From the NCBI GenBank assembly GCA_003116975.1, contig BGKB01000040.1, forward strand, positions 372,001 to 436,000: DNA of 64,000 nt, given 5' to 3'. The notes under the pieces were generated by a model. That model was not told the origin of the DNA. It was given only the letters and a program-made list of their open reading frames with translations, and did not search any database. The stretch's first letter is position 1; every line of letters begins with the position of its first letter. Source of the stretch: Aurantiochytrium sp. KH105. Taxonomy: Eukaryota > Sar > Bigyra > Thraustochytrida > Thraustochytriidae. The position numbers and the translations under genes are program-made. This document shows, piece after piece, positions 1-9,855 of the stretch.

Positions 1-1675
1 GACGCGCAATCGCTCAGCGCCCACGTACCGACTGACGCAGATCAGCGCTCGCGAATAGTCGAAGGAGAGCACCTTTTTCGGACGCAGCCGCAAAGGGCCC
101 GTTCTCGCACGAGCGAGCCGCGAAGAAGCGGACGACGAGGTCGTCGTTGCCGTCGTCGTCGTCGTTTTCGTTGTGGGGGCCAAAGGTGGAAGCGCAGCGT
201 TCGCGGACGCTTTTCGTGACAAGGCTGGTTGCGGGTCGTCTGATCCGTTTGCTTGCACCTTTGTCGCTCCCGCAAGGGAGTGCTCCCTCGCCCTGCGAAT
301 GTTGGCATCACGGTTTTCACTCGAGGATGGCAAGCGCTTGCCGCCTTGCTTTAACTCGGTGACGTCTCCACATCGCCTTCGTTTGCGTGGCGGGACGACG
401 CCATCCTGGAGGCTGGCCATTATATCTGTGGTGGTGATTTCCTCCAAATCGGGTTGCAGTCTACGAAGCATGTCGAGATAGTCTGCGTTGGGACGATCGC
501 CAACGACGACGTGCGTAGCCGTTGGGTTCCATTCCCAAAGCACGGTCGCCCCTGTGCGTGAAATGATGGCCTGCACAGTTCGCCAGCGTTTGGGGTCAAA
601 ACCATGCAAGAAGACAGAAAAGTGCGATAGTAGCGTTAACTGGGTGTCGGCACGTTCTGAGCGATCGAGTGCTTCGCGCTCGGAGGCCATCAGCGCCTCC
701 AGAGCCGCCTGGCGTGCTTCTTCTTGCTCTCGTTCCTCAGCAATCTCGCGATCGCGTTTGTTCCGAAGCGCTTGCATTTTCTTTCGTTGCTGAGCGCGAC
801 GGTCCTCAATCACTTCTGACTTGACGCGATACTTGTCTTCAACGGGAAGGTATGCATCGGCGGCCACGCAGTCTCGCACCCAGGTGTCAGAGACGACGTC
901 GATGTTCCCATAAGTGAGCGTCGCTTCGCATTTGGGCCCAACGAAGGCCTCGGCGACGAGATGGGTCGTGGCTTCGGGCCGCATGGACGCAGCGTAGTTT
1001 CCGCCATTCGTTGAGATGAGATCAATGATTTCATTCTTGACGCTAATTTTCTCGTTCCAGCCAGTCACAGAGAAACGAAGTTTATGAAAGATTGGTGTCT
1101 CGTAGTTATCGACATCGACAAGATCCTCTGCGCGAAAGCAGGCCTCTACCCAGGCCGCATCCACGACGGGCACGCCCCAGCGTTTGGCTGCAAAGTATCT
1201 GTGCAACAGCAACAACAGCAACACCGATAGCAACAACAATAACATCGGAAAGTAGAATGGTTTGGTTGGTGTTCAAACACGTCAGCTCGTCAGTTTTCTG
1301 CTCCGCTTTTCTCTACTCTACTCTACTCTGCTCTGCTCTGCTCTATATGGCCGTCCGGTCTTGCGAGGCGCAATTGCCTGACAAAGCTTGCAACACTTAC
1401 TTTTCTGAACCTACGCCACCCGCGATAAGTGCATGCATCGACCTGTCAAAGGTCCCGGACAGCTCACCGCCCATGAGCCTAACGACCTCTTCAAGCCGCG
1501 CTCGTTGCGTTGCATCAAGATGTGTTGCGCTAAGCACAATGCCTGTAAAGACTCCGCTGCGCTTCTTGGCCGGTTTGGTCGTCGAAGCAGCCCCACGCCG
1601 CTTCGCCTGGACATACTTGCGCTCGCTGCGCAAACCGTTCGACATCGCGGTTGACGGTGGTTGGGCGGTCTCCAT
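1..1675 (-). CDS. Multi-BRCT-domain protein (TopBP1/Rad4/Dpb11-like), 3' end outside window
   Basis: Probable phosphopeptide-binding scaffold in DNA damage checkpoint or replication control. Exon 1 is 1401-1675 and exon 2 runs from 1198 past position 1; the 202-nt intron (1199-1400) has a GTAAGT donor and a GCACAG acceptor, and removing it restores a BRCT fold across the junction (LIAGG, then AAKRWGVPVVDAAWVEACF). About 491 residues are visible. At least three BRCT units can be read: residues about 45-125, about 130-215 (ending in SDTWVRDCV) and about 300-360 (FLHGFDPKRW, then THVVVGD), with a charged coiled linker (about 230-290) before the third. The part nearest the left edge is Thr/Ser/Arg-rich. 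The start at 1675 has A at -3; an open frame continues a little upstream without another ATG. BRCT assignment is firm; the TopBP1-type subfamily is inference from the tandem N-terminal pair. Confidence 0.8.
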
Positions 1676-2308
1676 CTTGGTTTTTCTCGTTTGCTCGCTT
1701 AACGCTCGCTCGCAAGCAAACAAGGCTCTGCTTGCTTCAGGACGTTAGCGCGCACGACGCCCTCGTCCTCACCGTCCACGATTTGACGCCTGGCGTCCAG
1801 CCCGCGGCGGCGCTCGTGGCCCCGCGTTGCCTTTCCTGTCACTCTGCGCTGCGTTCGGGTTCTGCTGTGCTTGCATCCATGCAGTGCAGACGCATTTGCA
1901 GGCGTGCGTGCCGTCAATGCCTGCACTGGCAGTCGTCGTTCCTTGCCTTTGCTTGCCCGTGCATGCGTGGTACGCTCGCCCGGTCTTCGTAGAAGCCCGA
2001 GCCAGAACATGCCCGCATGTATCGGTTTTCTTGAAGACACTCATGACAAAGCTTTGGCCGAGGCTTTGGCGCAGACAGAGATTGCGAGCTTGTGGTTTGA
2101 TTGAGAGTATGTCGTTGTGTCGGTTGCGCGAAACCACCCGAAACGCATTTTCGAAATGCAAAGAGAAATGCAGTCATGGTGATGATAGCAGAACGAAGTC
2201 GTGCGAGCAGCGGCGGCAGCGCAAAAAAGAGGAAGAGCGACGGGGCGAGGCGACCAAGGGAGCAAGCGAGAGAGATAGAGAGGCTTTAAGGGAAACGCAC
2301 GCGAGATC
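1676..2308. other. Intergenic, divergent promoter region
   Basis: Lies between the start codons of the BRCT gene (-) and the phosphatase gene (+). Short open frames on both strands lack conserved motifs. A purine-rich tract precedes the phosphatase start (about 2195-2290). No RNA gene or mobile element seen. Confidence 0.5.
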
Positions 2309-2947
2309 ATGGTGCAGAGCTGGAACTGGCCCGCAGTGCGCATGGCCTTGGTCCGCATACCCCTGGAGCCTTCGCTGCTGCGCCCGAACCTCGTTGCGCG
2401 CACGCTTGCAGAGATTGACTGGACAGCTTTGCGGAAGGAGAATCCGCAGCTCACGCACGTGGTCTTTGATAAAGATAATACGCTTACCGCTCCTTATGTG
2501 GAGACCTTGCATGAACGCGTGGAGGAGTCAACGCGACGCTGCATCGACCTTTTTGGCGCTGAGCGCGTCGCGATCCTCTCCAATTCCTCCGGTACTCTTG
2601 ACGACAAGGACTTGCAATGGAAGGATGCCATTGAGCGAAACACTGGCATTCGCGTCATTGTGCACAAACGAAAGAAACCTGCATGCTTGGCAGAGGTTCT
2701 CGGACATTTTGATGCCTCGCGCAAAAAAGATGGTGTGCTTGAACCTCTACAGCCCAACGCCGTACTCATGGTCGGAGACCGTCTTCTTACTGACACTGTT
2801 TTTGGAAATGCCAGCGGAATGACCACGCTGCATCTGTCGGAGACCCTCGAGCTAAAGGGCGACAACAAGCTCGCTGTCGTTCTGCGCCGAATGGAAAATC
2901 TTCTTCTCCGCGCCATGGGCGTGAACGTCGCTGGCAAAGAAACGTGA
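2309..2947 (+). CDS. GEP4: Phosphatidylglycerophosphatase, Gep4-type HAD phosphatase
   Basis: Predicted to dephosphorylate phosphatidylglycerophosphate to phosphatidylglycerol, the step before cardiolipin synthesis at the mitochondrial inner membrane. The 212-residue length fits the Gep4 family. HAD motif I is FDKDNTLTAPY with the Asp pair at residues 54 and 56, motif II is ILSNSSG, a Lys is present in the KKPA segment, and motif III is VGDRLLTDTVFGN. The N-terminus (VRMALVRIPLEPSLLRPN) resembles the family's conserved lead-in. Single exon; the ATG follows GATC, and no better upstream start exists. Stop is 78 bp from the convergent glycosyltransferase stop. Family assignment is strong; mitochondrial location is from family knowledge. 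Confidence 0.85.
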   Translation: MVQSWNWPAVRMALVRIPLEPSLLRPNLVARTLAEIDWTALRKENPQLTHVVFDKDNTLTAPYVETLHERVEESTRRCIDLFGAERVAILSNSSGTLDDKDLQWKDAIERNTGIRVIVHKRKKPACLAEVLGHFDASRKKDGVLEPLQPNAVLMVGDRLLTDTVFGNASGMTTLHLSETLELKGDNKLAVVLRRMENLLLRAMGVNVAGKET

Positions 2948-3025
2948 CGGTAAAGAACTGGCTCATGTTTCAGTGATCGTCTTCCTTCCGCGAAAGCAGA
3001 GCTTTTGGTGATGTCTCTTTGCGCT

Positions 3026-5212
3026 TTATGAGTGCGAAGCGAGGGCGCGCATGCAGTCGAGTCGAGAGAGTCCACGCTCCGCTGCAAGATAGGTCCACAG
3101 GTCTGCATCATCGATCAGAGTCGCTAAAACCTTGATGCGATCGCTCGTCTCCGTGGTGATGCGTTCATCCATCCCGCCGCTGTTGACGAGCTTTTCGAGA
3201 GCCTCGAGTGCGGCAATGAGGCTCTTTGCCGATGTAACATCCGGTGCCGACATTCCAAAAAGAAGAGTACGAAATGCGTCACTGCTCAAGTCTGCAGGAA
3301 GAAGGCGAGCGCGGACCCAAGCCTCACGCGCGGTCGCCAAATGAATCTTGCGATGCTCCTCGACACCTTTACGACCCGAAACACTCGACGGCGAAATTCG
3401 CAATGCATGTAATACCTCGGGTACATTGTCTAGCTCATAGCCCGCCTCACTGCACCGTAACCACAAATGATAGTCCTCTGCCTCCACTTCTTCATTGTAG
3501 CCACGCATGTGCAACAATACCTTTCGTCGCATGGCGACGGTTGGATGCACAATGTCACAGGCAAAGAAAAGTCGCCAGCGAAGATATGCTGGTCCCGAGG
3601 GAGTCGAAGCAGTGCGCAACAAGGTCTTGTTGAGATTTTCAAAGGAGCACGCTTGCTGGACAGTCTCGCTTCGGGCCAGAAAGGCGCCTGTGCCAATGAC
3701 GTCAAGCGACGGACGCGCTCGAAGGGCTGCTAGCTGGAGGCGCAGACGCTGTGCGCTTGTCACATCGTCAGCATCCATGCGCACAAGGTTCCTGCCACGC
3801 GCCAAAGCCAGACCTGTGTTAAGAGCTGCCGCCACGCCGCGGCCTGACGACTGAATGATCCCCCAAAAGAAAGATGGCCCGAGGTCCAGGGAATTGACGC
3901 GCTCTGACAATACTGTTCTCACCACTTGCGCGCCATCGTCTTCGGAATGGTCGTCGATGAGCAGGAGCTCGACACGGATCGTTTCTTGACTGCTCTTTGA
4001 CTTGACAGTGAGAAGACAGTCTTGACTGCAAATGCTTTCAAGAGCTGGTGCAATGTGGCCAGCAGCATTCCGAAAGGGTAAGAGAATCGTTGCGTCGCAC
4101 CGTTCCTGCAAAGCAAAGAAACCAATGTGGACGCGATCGAATGTCTGGGCAGCGAAAGCGTCGAGAGCAAATTGATGACTTCCAAACAAAGGATTAAAAT
4201 CCTGCATTGTCTCCTCCTCCGAGGTCGCATCCTCAATGACGTCGTTGCTCTTGTGATTGTGCAAACGACAACGTCCATCGTTTGTCGCTTCGTCGGAATA
4301 GACTGCATTTGTATAGAGATCTTGCACTCGATTGACGGTGACCACGACCATGATTTGCTGGCCTGCAAAACAAGCCGCGCGTCGGCCGTGTCCGAAAAAG
4401 GACGAAACTTGGCGCGCTCCATTCATTTCCAACAAGTTTGGATGACTACGTTCTTCCGGTGCAAGGGTGGAGAGCATGCGCAATACATCACTTCGGCGGT
4501 ACATGGATCCGCACAGGTCCCAGGGATAGCTCCAGTCCAAAGTTCCAACACCAAGTGGAAAGGTCCACACGACGCCGTTCTCTACGCTTTTGAAATTTTC
4601 CTCGCCAGGTTCACGCATTGCTCTGTTGGCAGGCTGGCAAAAAGTCATGCCTCGCGCAAGTTTGAGGTGGAAAGCTGCGACGGTAGGCTCGAGTTGTAGC
4701 GTGCGCCACGCTGCATCGAGTTGAAAGCCTCGGATAAACAGAGCATCGTCCACGCCAAAGAGAACACAGCTGGCGCCCTCGGGGCGCACGATCTTGTCAA
4801 GGTCTTGAGCAAAGTCAGTCTCGCGCACAAAGTTGACCCACGGAAATTCGCTGGCGAGATTGACCTCGTATAGAGCCGCTAGCTCTTCGCTGGAAGCCGT
4901 CCATAATATATGCACGTCGAGCGCAATCTCACCACGCGCGAAAATATGGAGGGAGCGTAAGTATTCGGCTAATTGAAATACGCGGTCCTTTGAGAAGCAA
5001 ATCACGCGAATGGATCTAGTATTGTCTTTCTCTTCAAGCCTCTCCTCCTTGCAAGGATCGCGGCGAAGCGCGTCAGCCAGGACTGAGTTTGTCGTGCGAT
5101 CTCGGGCTGGGCTCGTCTTTTCCTGCGCCTGCGCCTGTGAAGGTGACGGCGCTGCCTTGGGCTGCGCCGGGCCTATGAAGGAGGCGATGAGGGCGCCAAG
5201 GTCGCGCTCCAT
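3026..5212 (-). CDS. Large protein with C-terminal family 2 glycosyltransferase domain
   Basis: 728-residue single-exon protein in two halves. The C-terminal half (about 375-620) is a GT-A family 2 glycosyltransferase: an ATILLPFRNAAGHI start strand, LLLIDDHSEDD nucleotide-binding acidic loop, GRGVAAALNTGLALARG, and the metal-binding RMDADD motif. The N-terminal half (about 66-330) reads as a second, diverged glycosyltransferase-like fold: VICFSKDRVFQLAEYLRSL followed by LFGVDDALF, an acidic pair where a GT-A enzyme has its DxD. Residues 10-60 are low complexity. No signal peptide or membrane helix is obvious, so a cytosolic or peripheral enzyme is likely. Donor and acceptor cannot be inferred. 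The start at 5212 is a clear ATG with no upstream alternative. Confidence 0.75.
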   Translation of the reverse strand: MERDLGALIASFIGPAQPKAAPSPSQAQAQEKTSPARDRTTNSVLADALRRDPCKEERLEEKDNTRSIRVICFSKDRVFQLAEYLRSLHIFARGEIALDVHILWTASSEELAALYEVNLASEFPWVNFVRETDFAQDLDKIVRPEGASCVLFGVDDALFIRGFQLDAAWRTLQLEPTVAAFHLKLARGMTFCQPANRAMREPGEENFKSVENGVVWTFPLGVGTLDWSYPWDLCGSMYRRSDVLRMLSTLAPEERSHPNLLEMNGARQVSSFFGHGRRAACFAGQQIMVVVTVNRVQDLYTNAVYSDEATNDGRCRLHNHKSNDVIEDATSEEETMQDFNPLFGSHQFALDAFAAQTFDRVHIGFFALQERCDATILLPFRNAAGHIAPALESICSQDCLLTVKSKSSQETIRVELLLIDDHSEDDGAQVVRTVLSERVNSLDLGPSFFWGIIQSSGRGVAAALNTGLALARGRNLVRMDADDVTSAQRLRLQLAALRARPSLDVIGTGAFLARSETVQQACSFENLNKTLLRTASTPSGPAYLRWRLFFACDIVHPTVAMRRKVLLHMRGYNEEVEAEDYHLWLRCSEAGYELDNVPEVLHALRISPSSVSGRKGVEEHRKIHLATAREAWVRARLLPADLSSDAFRTLLFGMSAPDVTSAKSLIAALEALEKLVNSGGMDERITTETSDRIKVLATLIDDADLWTYLAAERGLSRLDCMRALASHS

Positions 5213-5502
5213 CCTACCTGGCCTGGCAAGGTATAAAATGTGCTGCTACTCACGAAATAGCTGATGAGGTGATTATTAACTTGTTGACTCCGGGCTCGGA
5301 TCGTCAAGCCTGACTTTGCAGAAGGACGCGAAGGCGCTTGCAAGGAGCACGATACAATCAGGGAACAAGTACCTTACTGGGTTGTGACTTTCGCAAGCCC
5401 TTTTTCGTACTACACCACTGAAGCGGGATGTCACCCGATTCTCGAAATGAATCGATTTGTGGATCACAAAGACATCTTCTTTTCTCTGTCTACTTTTTTC
5501 TT
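5213..5502. other. Intergenic, 5' of glycosyltransferase gene
   Basis: 290 bp between the glycosyltransferase start and the HID1 stop, both on the minus strand. AT-richer than the flanking genes, with nothing else recognised; presumed to hold the HID1 3' end and the glycosyltransferase promoter. Confidence 0.4.
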
Positions 5503-7779
5503 TTAAGGGGCCTGCGAGACAAGATTGATGGCAAAAAGCTTGATGGCGCGACCGTCCCAAAGCGGCACTTGCTGGTTACGGAGGAAAATGACGCCCCACG
5601 TGTACGTGGTGAACCAAAGCGTCGTATACTGATTTGCCTGATACCTGCGAATTACAATTGGGTGTGGAACCGGGAGAAGGCCGACGAGCGTAGTTTCGCG
5701 GAGAAAGTCGAGCACCTTGCGTTCGTCAAGCAATCCGATAGTCGAGGAAGAGGACGATGTCGACGACTCCCTGCCTTCGTCTGCAAGGGCCTCGATTTGA
5801 GGTACCAAAATGTCGATGGCGCGAAGCAAGGTATTGATGGGCATTTTAGCTTTCCACGAGGCGAACCATTCCGAGGTGGGCATGAAATGCGATGCAGATG
5901 CTTCAGCAGTCGTCGCATCGTGAGCGGCTGCGTCTCCGGACGTGGCTGCGGTGGTCGCTTCCGGAGAAAAAGTGAGGTTTGCAAGATCCGATATGGAATC
6001 TTGGCTGAGCACAAGCGTGTAGATGAGACGCGCGTTGCCCTCAAACTGGTACTGAATGACATTGTTGAAGAGGTCGAGCATGAAAAAGACGTACTGGTAG
6101 TTGTTCTCAGCGCGCCAGAGGAAGCGAGGCGAAGCGACTCGCTTGAAAAGACTAACAAGTCTCGTCGAGGCAACGTGGCTAAAGGATTTGATGTACGGGG
6201 AAATGTTGCTGAGAATAGTGAAGAAGCAATTGTACAGCGATTGCAAACGCGCGTCACCATCTGCAATGACCTTGTGCAGCACCACGACCAAGAGGTCGGC
6301 ATGACTTATGTTAGACATGCGAGGGCCCCCTTCTAGATATGGAATATCCTTGCACTCGTGGTTGAGCGCAACCCCAAAGCTGCGCTCACCGCTAAGCAGC
6401 AAGGCAACAAAGGTGCAGATATGAATAAGACCGACATCTGTCGCGCGCTTGCGGCCACGCCACAAGAAATAGGAAATGGGCTGCATGAGCTTGCCGACAT
6501 CCCCATGGCGCAGGACGTAATCGATGAACGCCTTGTTGCTGTCGAAAATCTTCCACAGCAGAACGAGCACCTCCTGATATGAATCAATACCCTTTTGCGA
6601 CCCAGGAAGGTAGGTGTTTTGCGCTCGGAGAACAGTATTGAGAAGACGAACAAGATTCTCGTACAAAAACGCAAATTCCCGCGGACTCGAAATGTCGCCT
6701 AGCAGCCGTCGGTACAAGTTCGCCCAGGAGTTCACCTCGAGGAAGATGAGTAGGTTGTGCAGGCAGAGGTCCGCGAAGCGATCGTCCTCCGCCCCTGAAA
6801 TAATCGCGTCGCCGTACGGTATTCCCCACACGCCCGAATTGTGGTCGCAGACAACGTTTATGAGAGAGCAAAAGAGTTCGCACGCAAACGGCAAACCTTC
6901 GCCCACGTCCGAGAGTGAGACGAGCCTGATCCACGGGTCCTGCTCCGGCTCGCACTGAGAGGGAGTCGAATACAGAATACCGCTTTGACAAACGAGAAGA
7001 AGTTTTAGAACCTCGTGACGGTGTCTGTTGAGACCTCGAAAAACGACGCCACGGCCGGACTCCTGCGACTTGCCGATTCCAGCAGACCAGATAATATTGC
7101 GCTGCATGCTGTCAAACAGACTTGCTTCGTCGTCAGTAGGCTCCGCGTCGACGGTCTCGTCGGGCTTTTGGACGCTAGATGGGAGCGTAAAACCTGGAAA
7201 GAAGGCGAGACGTCCGATGCAGCGAAGGAGCCTTTGTGCAAGACTTTGCGACTCTCTTTTATTGGTGTCAAGGCTCACGGAATCGGTGGTCTGGTTGCCG
7301 GCGCCCTCGGCCCCGGCCTCAAGCTTGGCATTGGATGCAGCTTCCGCTTGATTGTCTTCAGTTTTCCCGCTGGCTTGGCCAAGCCCCGATGGAGATCTCC
7401 AGAACATTGAATACACGTGAGGCTCGGCGAACCTTTCAAGAATAAAAGGGAGCACGCGCGTCACAACGCGGATCGCATTCAAGACCCGCGGATACATAAC
7501 TGTCGAGAGGCTGTCCTCACCAAGGGCTCGCTCGAGCTGCATAACCGCCTGATGCAAAAGCGTTTCGAGCCTTGCGAAGCCTTCTTTGCTATCCATCATC
7601 TTGCGCACATCATCTGGCTGTATGAACTCGAAGACGTCGCGTTCCGACGACTCTACACTCCAAAACCGCTCCCAGAGCGGATGCTTTTCGCCCAGAGCGC
7701 CGGCCGAGGCGGCGTCGTCAATATCCAAGATCGTCTCCACCAAGCCGCGGAACTCAGCGCGGCTGTCGGAGTTGCCCAT
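5503..7779 (-). CDS. HID1: HID1 family peripheral Golgi protein
   Basis: 758-residue homologue of HID1/dymeclin-type proteins, which act at the trans-Golgi in dense-core vesicle and secretory sorting in animals. The start at 7779 gives MGNSDS, an N-myristoylation signal of the kind HID1 carries; an open frame continues upstream without support. The N-terminal block FWSVESSERDVFEFIQPDDV and the C-terminal block WFTTYTWGVIFLRN, then PLWDGRAIKLF, match the family ends closely. The middle is rich in hydrophobic helices typical of the family rather than membrane spans. Low-complexity Ser/Ala inserts occur near residues 185-215 and 620-650. Divergent from the PIN-type carrier gene. Assignment is strong on both termini and length. 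Confidence 0.88.
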   Translation of the reverse strand: MGNSDSRAEFRGLVETILDIDDAASAGALGEKHPLWERFWSVESSERDVFEFIQPDDVRKMMDSKEGFARLETLLHQAVMQLERALGEDSLSTVMYPRVLNAIRVVTRVLPFILERFAEPHVYSMFWRSPSGLGQASGKTEDNQAEAASNAKLEAGAEGAGNQTTDSVSLDTNKRESQSLAQRLLRCIGRLAFFPGFTLPSSVQKPDETVDAEPTDDEASLFDSMQRNIIWSAGIGKSQESGRGVVFRGLNRHRHEVLKLLLVCQSGILYSTPSQCEPEQDPWIRLVSLSDVGEGLPFACELFCSLINVVCDHNSGVWGIPYGDAIISGAEDDRFADLCLHNLLIFLEVNSWANLYRRLLGDISSPREFAFLYENLVRLLNTVLRAQNTYLPGSQKGIDSYQEVLVLLWKIFDSNKAFIDYVLRHGDVGKLMQPISYFLWRGRKRATDVGLIHICTFVALLLSGERSFGVALNHECKDIPYLEGGPRMSNISHADLLVVVLHKVIADGDARLQSLYNCFFTILSNISPYIKSFSHVASTRLVSLFKRVASPRFLWRAENNYQYVFFMLDLFNNVIQYQFEGNARLIYTLVLSQDSISDLANLTFSPEATTAATSGDAAAHDATTAEASASHFMPTSEWFASWKAKMPINTLLRAIDILVPQIEALADEGRESSTSSSSSTIGLLDERKVLDFLRETTLVGLLPVPHPIVIRRYQANQYTTLWFTTYTWGVIFLRNQQVPLWDGRAIKLFAINLVSQAP

Positions 7780-8147
7780 GGTTGACCTCACAACCTCGAC
7801 ACCGACCTCGACCTCGGCCTCGCCTCGCCTCGCCGCAGCGGGCTCTGCTCGTGTCCGGCCCCGGCCCCGGTCTACGCACGCCCAAAGCCACGGAGGAGAA
7901 GGAGCGGCTCGAGGAAGAGGAAAGAGGTGTGTCGTTGCCGTTTTGGCGTATTCGCTCCGCTTTGCTGTCGCAGTTGTGTCTCCCATAATACTCTCCAGTG
8001 TTTGGTGTCTTTGCAGTGCTTGCTTGCGCTTGCTTTGCAGCGCCTTTGCCGTGTGCCACGTCGCGCAGAGAGAGCTGTGCAGACCAGGGGCTCGCTCGAG
8101 GCAAGCCCGCTCGAGGCAAGCCCGCTCGAGCGAGCAGCCCTCGCAGC
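7780..8147. promoter_or_regulatory. Divergent promoter region HID1 / PIN-type carrier
   Basis: 368 bp between two start codons. Contains a C/T-G-rich stretch (7795-7880) and a 15-bp direct repeat, CGCTCGAGGCAAGCC, present twice plus a partial third copy at 8093-8130, just ahead of the carrier ATG. No TATA box recognised. Promoter role is inferred from position only. Confidence 0.4.
8093..8130. repeat. 15-bp tandem repeat, 2.5 copies
   Basis: Unit CGCTCGAGGCAAGCC at 8093-8107 and 8108-8122, with the first 8 bases again at 8123-8130. Lies in the presumed 5' UTR, 18 bp upstream of the carrier ATG. Confidence 0.85.
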
Positions 8148-9659
8148 ATGGCGAGCGTGGCGGACTTGCTGTGGACCAGCGTCAAGGCGATTGCGCCGGT
8201 CTTCGTTGTGCTCGCCTCGGGAGCTTGGCTTGTGCGCCAGGGCCTGCTCGACGAGCGGGCTTCTGGGACACTCTCATGGCTTGCCAAATGGGTGTACGCA
8301 CCCGCGCTGCTCTTTGTGCGCCTTGGCGGGAGCGTGAATCGAGATCTCTTTGCGGAGGTATGGGTGCTCACGGTCATGGGCGTGGTCATTCTTTCGCTCA
8401 ACCTGCTCATGGGCATTTTGCTGCTGCCCATCGCGAAACCTGCACCGCAATTCCGTAAATGGTTTGTGTACTCGATGACCTTTCCCAACATCATGTCGCT
8501 GCCGCTGGTCTTTACGACGGCAGTATGCGCGAGCGGCACCATTCGCAAACCTTTGTCGATGGATCAAAGTGGCGGCGAGTATTTGTCCCCTACCGAGTGC
8601 ACGGAGCGCGGCGAGCTGTACCTCTTCATCTATGTAATTTTCCCCAATGTTCTCGTTTTCATGTCTGCAACAATTCTGTCTTCGTCTGAGCAGTCGCGCA
8701 ACAGCAGCAGCAGCAGCAGCAGCAGCGGTAGTAGTAATAACGCTAGCGATAGCGGTAGCAGGAACAGCAACAGTAACAACAGCGACAGTAGACATATCGC
8801 TGATCCATCTCAGGAACACGCATCAGCATCAGACCCTCAAAACGACAATCATGGCGAGCGGGAGCAAGCGATCGGAAATCCAACAGAAACGGATGGGCTT
8901 CAAAGCCTTGACGAGCTCGCTCTCCCCCCAGTCGAATCATCACACGAAGACGCTTCGGATAGACTCGAAGAAGCAACATGCGCTCGTGTGCAGCCCGGTG
9001 GTGAGCTCGAACTTAGCGAAAGGCCGACCTCTTCTGCGCAAGTTCCCTTGGCGACCTCGGCAGAAAGATCCATAGATGAGCCGATCGAGCAAGGGATTGA
9101 TTGGAAACTGGTTCTTCGACGCACAATCATGCAGCCTGCGGTATCATCGCAGATTCTTGCCATCATTGTGGCCCTTATCCCGCCATTACAGTCCTTTCTT
9201 TTCAGCGACAACTCTGTGGCGACGCCCTTTATAAGCGTTCTCCGAATCTTTGCACCAGGGCTGGTGTCAGTAATCACCTTGGCACTTGCAACTTTGATCG
9301 GAACAAAATTGGTCAAAACGCGGTATGCGGATTTGTTCGGGGGCGATGAAGCAACGATGGGGATCTCGCGCCGGACGTTACTCTTGTTTGTCCTCGGTCG
9401 CACAGTGATTATACCTGGGGTCCTCTTTTTCCTCATGTATCTCGCTCTCGATCTCTTTCCCAAGGACCAGCTTCTCTTGGTCATTCTCTTTTTCGAATGC
9501 TTTGTTCCAACAGCGAACATGTGTGCTCTTTGCGCGCCGCCAGCGCAAGGTCAAATCATCAGTCTTGGAATGGTCAATCAATACTTGGTCGGTATTTTCA
9601 CAATGACCATGTGGTGCTTCGTGGCGCTCTCGCTTAGCACTACTGCTATAGATGCGTAG
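8148..9659 (+). CDS. PIN/auxin-efflux-carrier-like membrane transporter
   Basis: 503-residue membrane protein of the Mem_trans (auxin efflux carrier/PIN-LIKES) family, a bile-acid/arsenite-transporter-like fold. The N-terminal helices (residues 5-180) include LARQ-type segments such as WLVRQGLLDERASGTLSWL and FVYSMTFPNIMSLPLVF, which carry the family's conserved Asn-Pro-rich crossover. A hydrophilic loop (about 185-320) is poly-Ser/Asn, encoded partly by an AGC run, then acidic. The C-terminal bundle (about 325-500) includes VILFFECFVPTANMCAL and ends with GTV-type helices. The ATG at 8148 is the first in frame. Substrate is unknown; in protists this family probably moves organic anions across an internal or plasma membrane. 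Convergent with the next gene, 196 bp apart. Confidence 0.82.
   Translation: MASVADLLWTSVKAIAPVFVVLASGAWLVRQGLLDERASGTLSWLAKWVYAPALLFVRLGGSVNRDLFAEVWVLTVMGVVILSLNLLMGILLLPIAKPAPQFRKWFVYSMTFPNIMSLPLVFTTAVCASGTIRKPLSMDQSGGEYLSPTECTERGELYLFIYVIFPNVLVFMSATILSSSEQSRNSSSSSSSSGSSNNASDSGSRNSNSNNSDSRHIADPSQEHASASDPQNDNHGEREQAIGNPTETDGLQSLDELALPPVESSHEDASDRLEEATCARVQPGGELELSERPTSSAQVPLATSAERSIDEPIEQGIDWKLVLRRTIMQPAVSSQILAIIVALIPPLQSFLFSDNSVATPFISVLRIFAPGLVSVITLALATLIGTKLVKTRYADLFGGDEATMGISRRTLLLFVLGRTVIIPGVLFFLMYLALDLFPKDQLLLVILFFECFVPTANMCALCAPPAQGQIISLGMVNQYLVGIFTMTMWCFVALSLSTTAIDA
8701..8727 (+). repeat. AGC trinucleotide run in coding sequence
   Basis: About eight AGC codons encoding poly-Ser at the start of the central cytosolic loop of the PIN-type carrier, continuing as imperfect Ser/Asn/Gly codons to about 8790. 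Length variation would stay in frame. Confidence 0.9.
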
Positions 9660-9830
9660 ATCTAAGGTCCGAAGTCTAAATCGATTATTAATTCCTCGAC
9701 GCGTACACAATGGCCGCGACTCCGAGTCTCAGCAGCACAGGGCTGTCTCGTACAGTGCAAATTTCCTACAAGATAATCTTCTTTCGATTCTAAGAATTGT
9801 GTTTTCGTGCTGCTCTTAAATTCTTTCTCT

Positions 9831-9845
9831 CCCCCCCCCCCCCCC
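9831..9845 (+). repeat. Run of 15 C
   Basis: Homopolymer in the short convergent spacer between the PIN-type carrier stop (9659) and the next gene's stop (9856). Sequence length here may be unreliable. Confidence 0.9.
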
Positions 9846-9855
9846 TTTTTACTCC

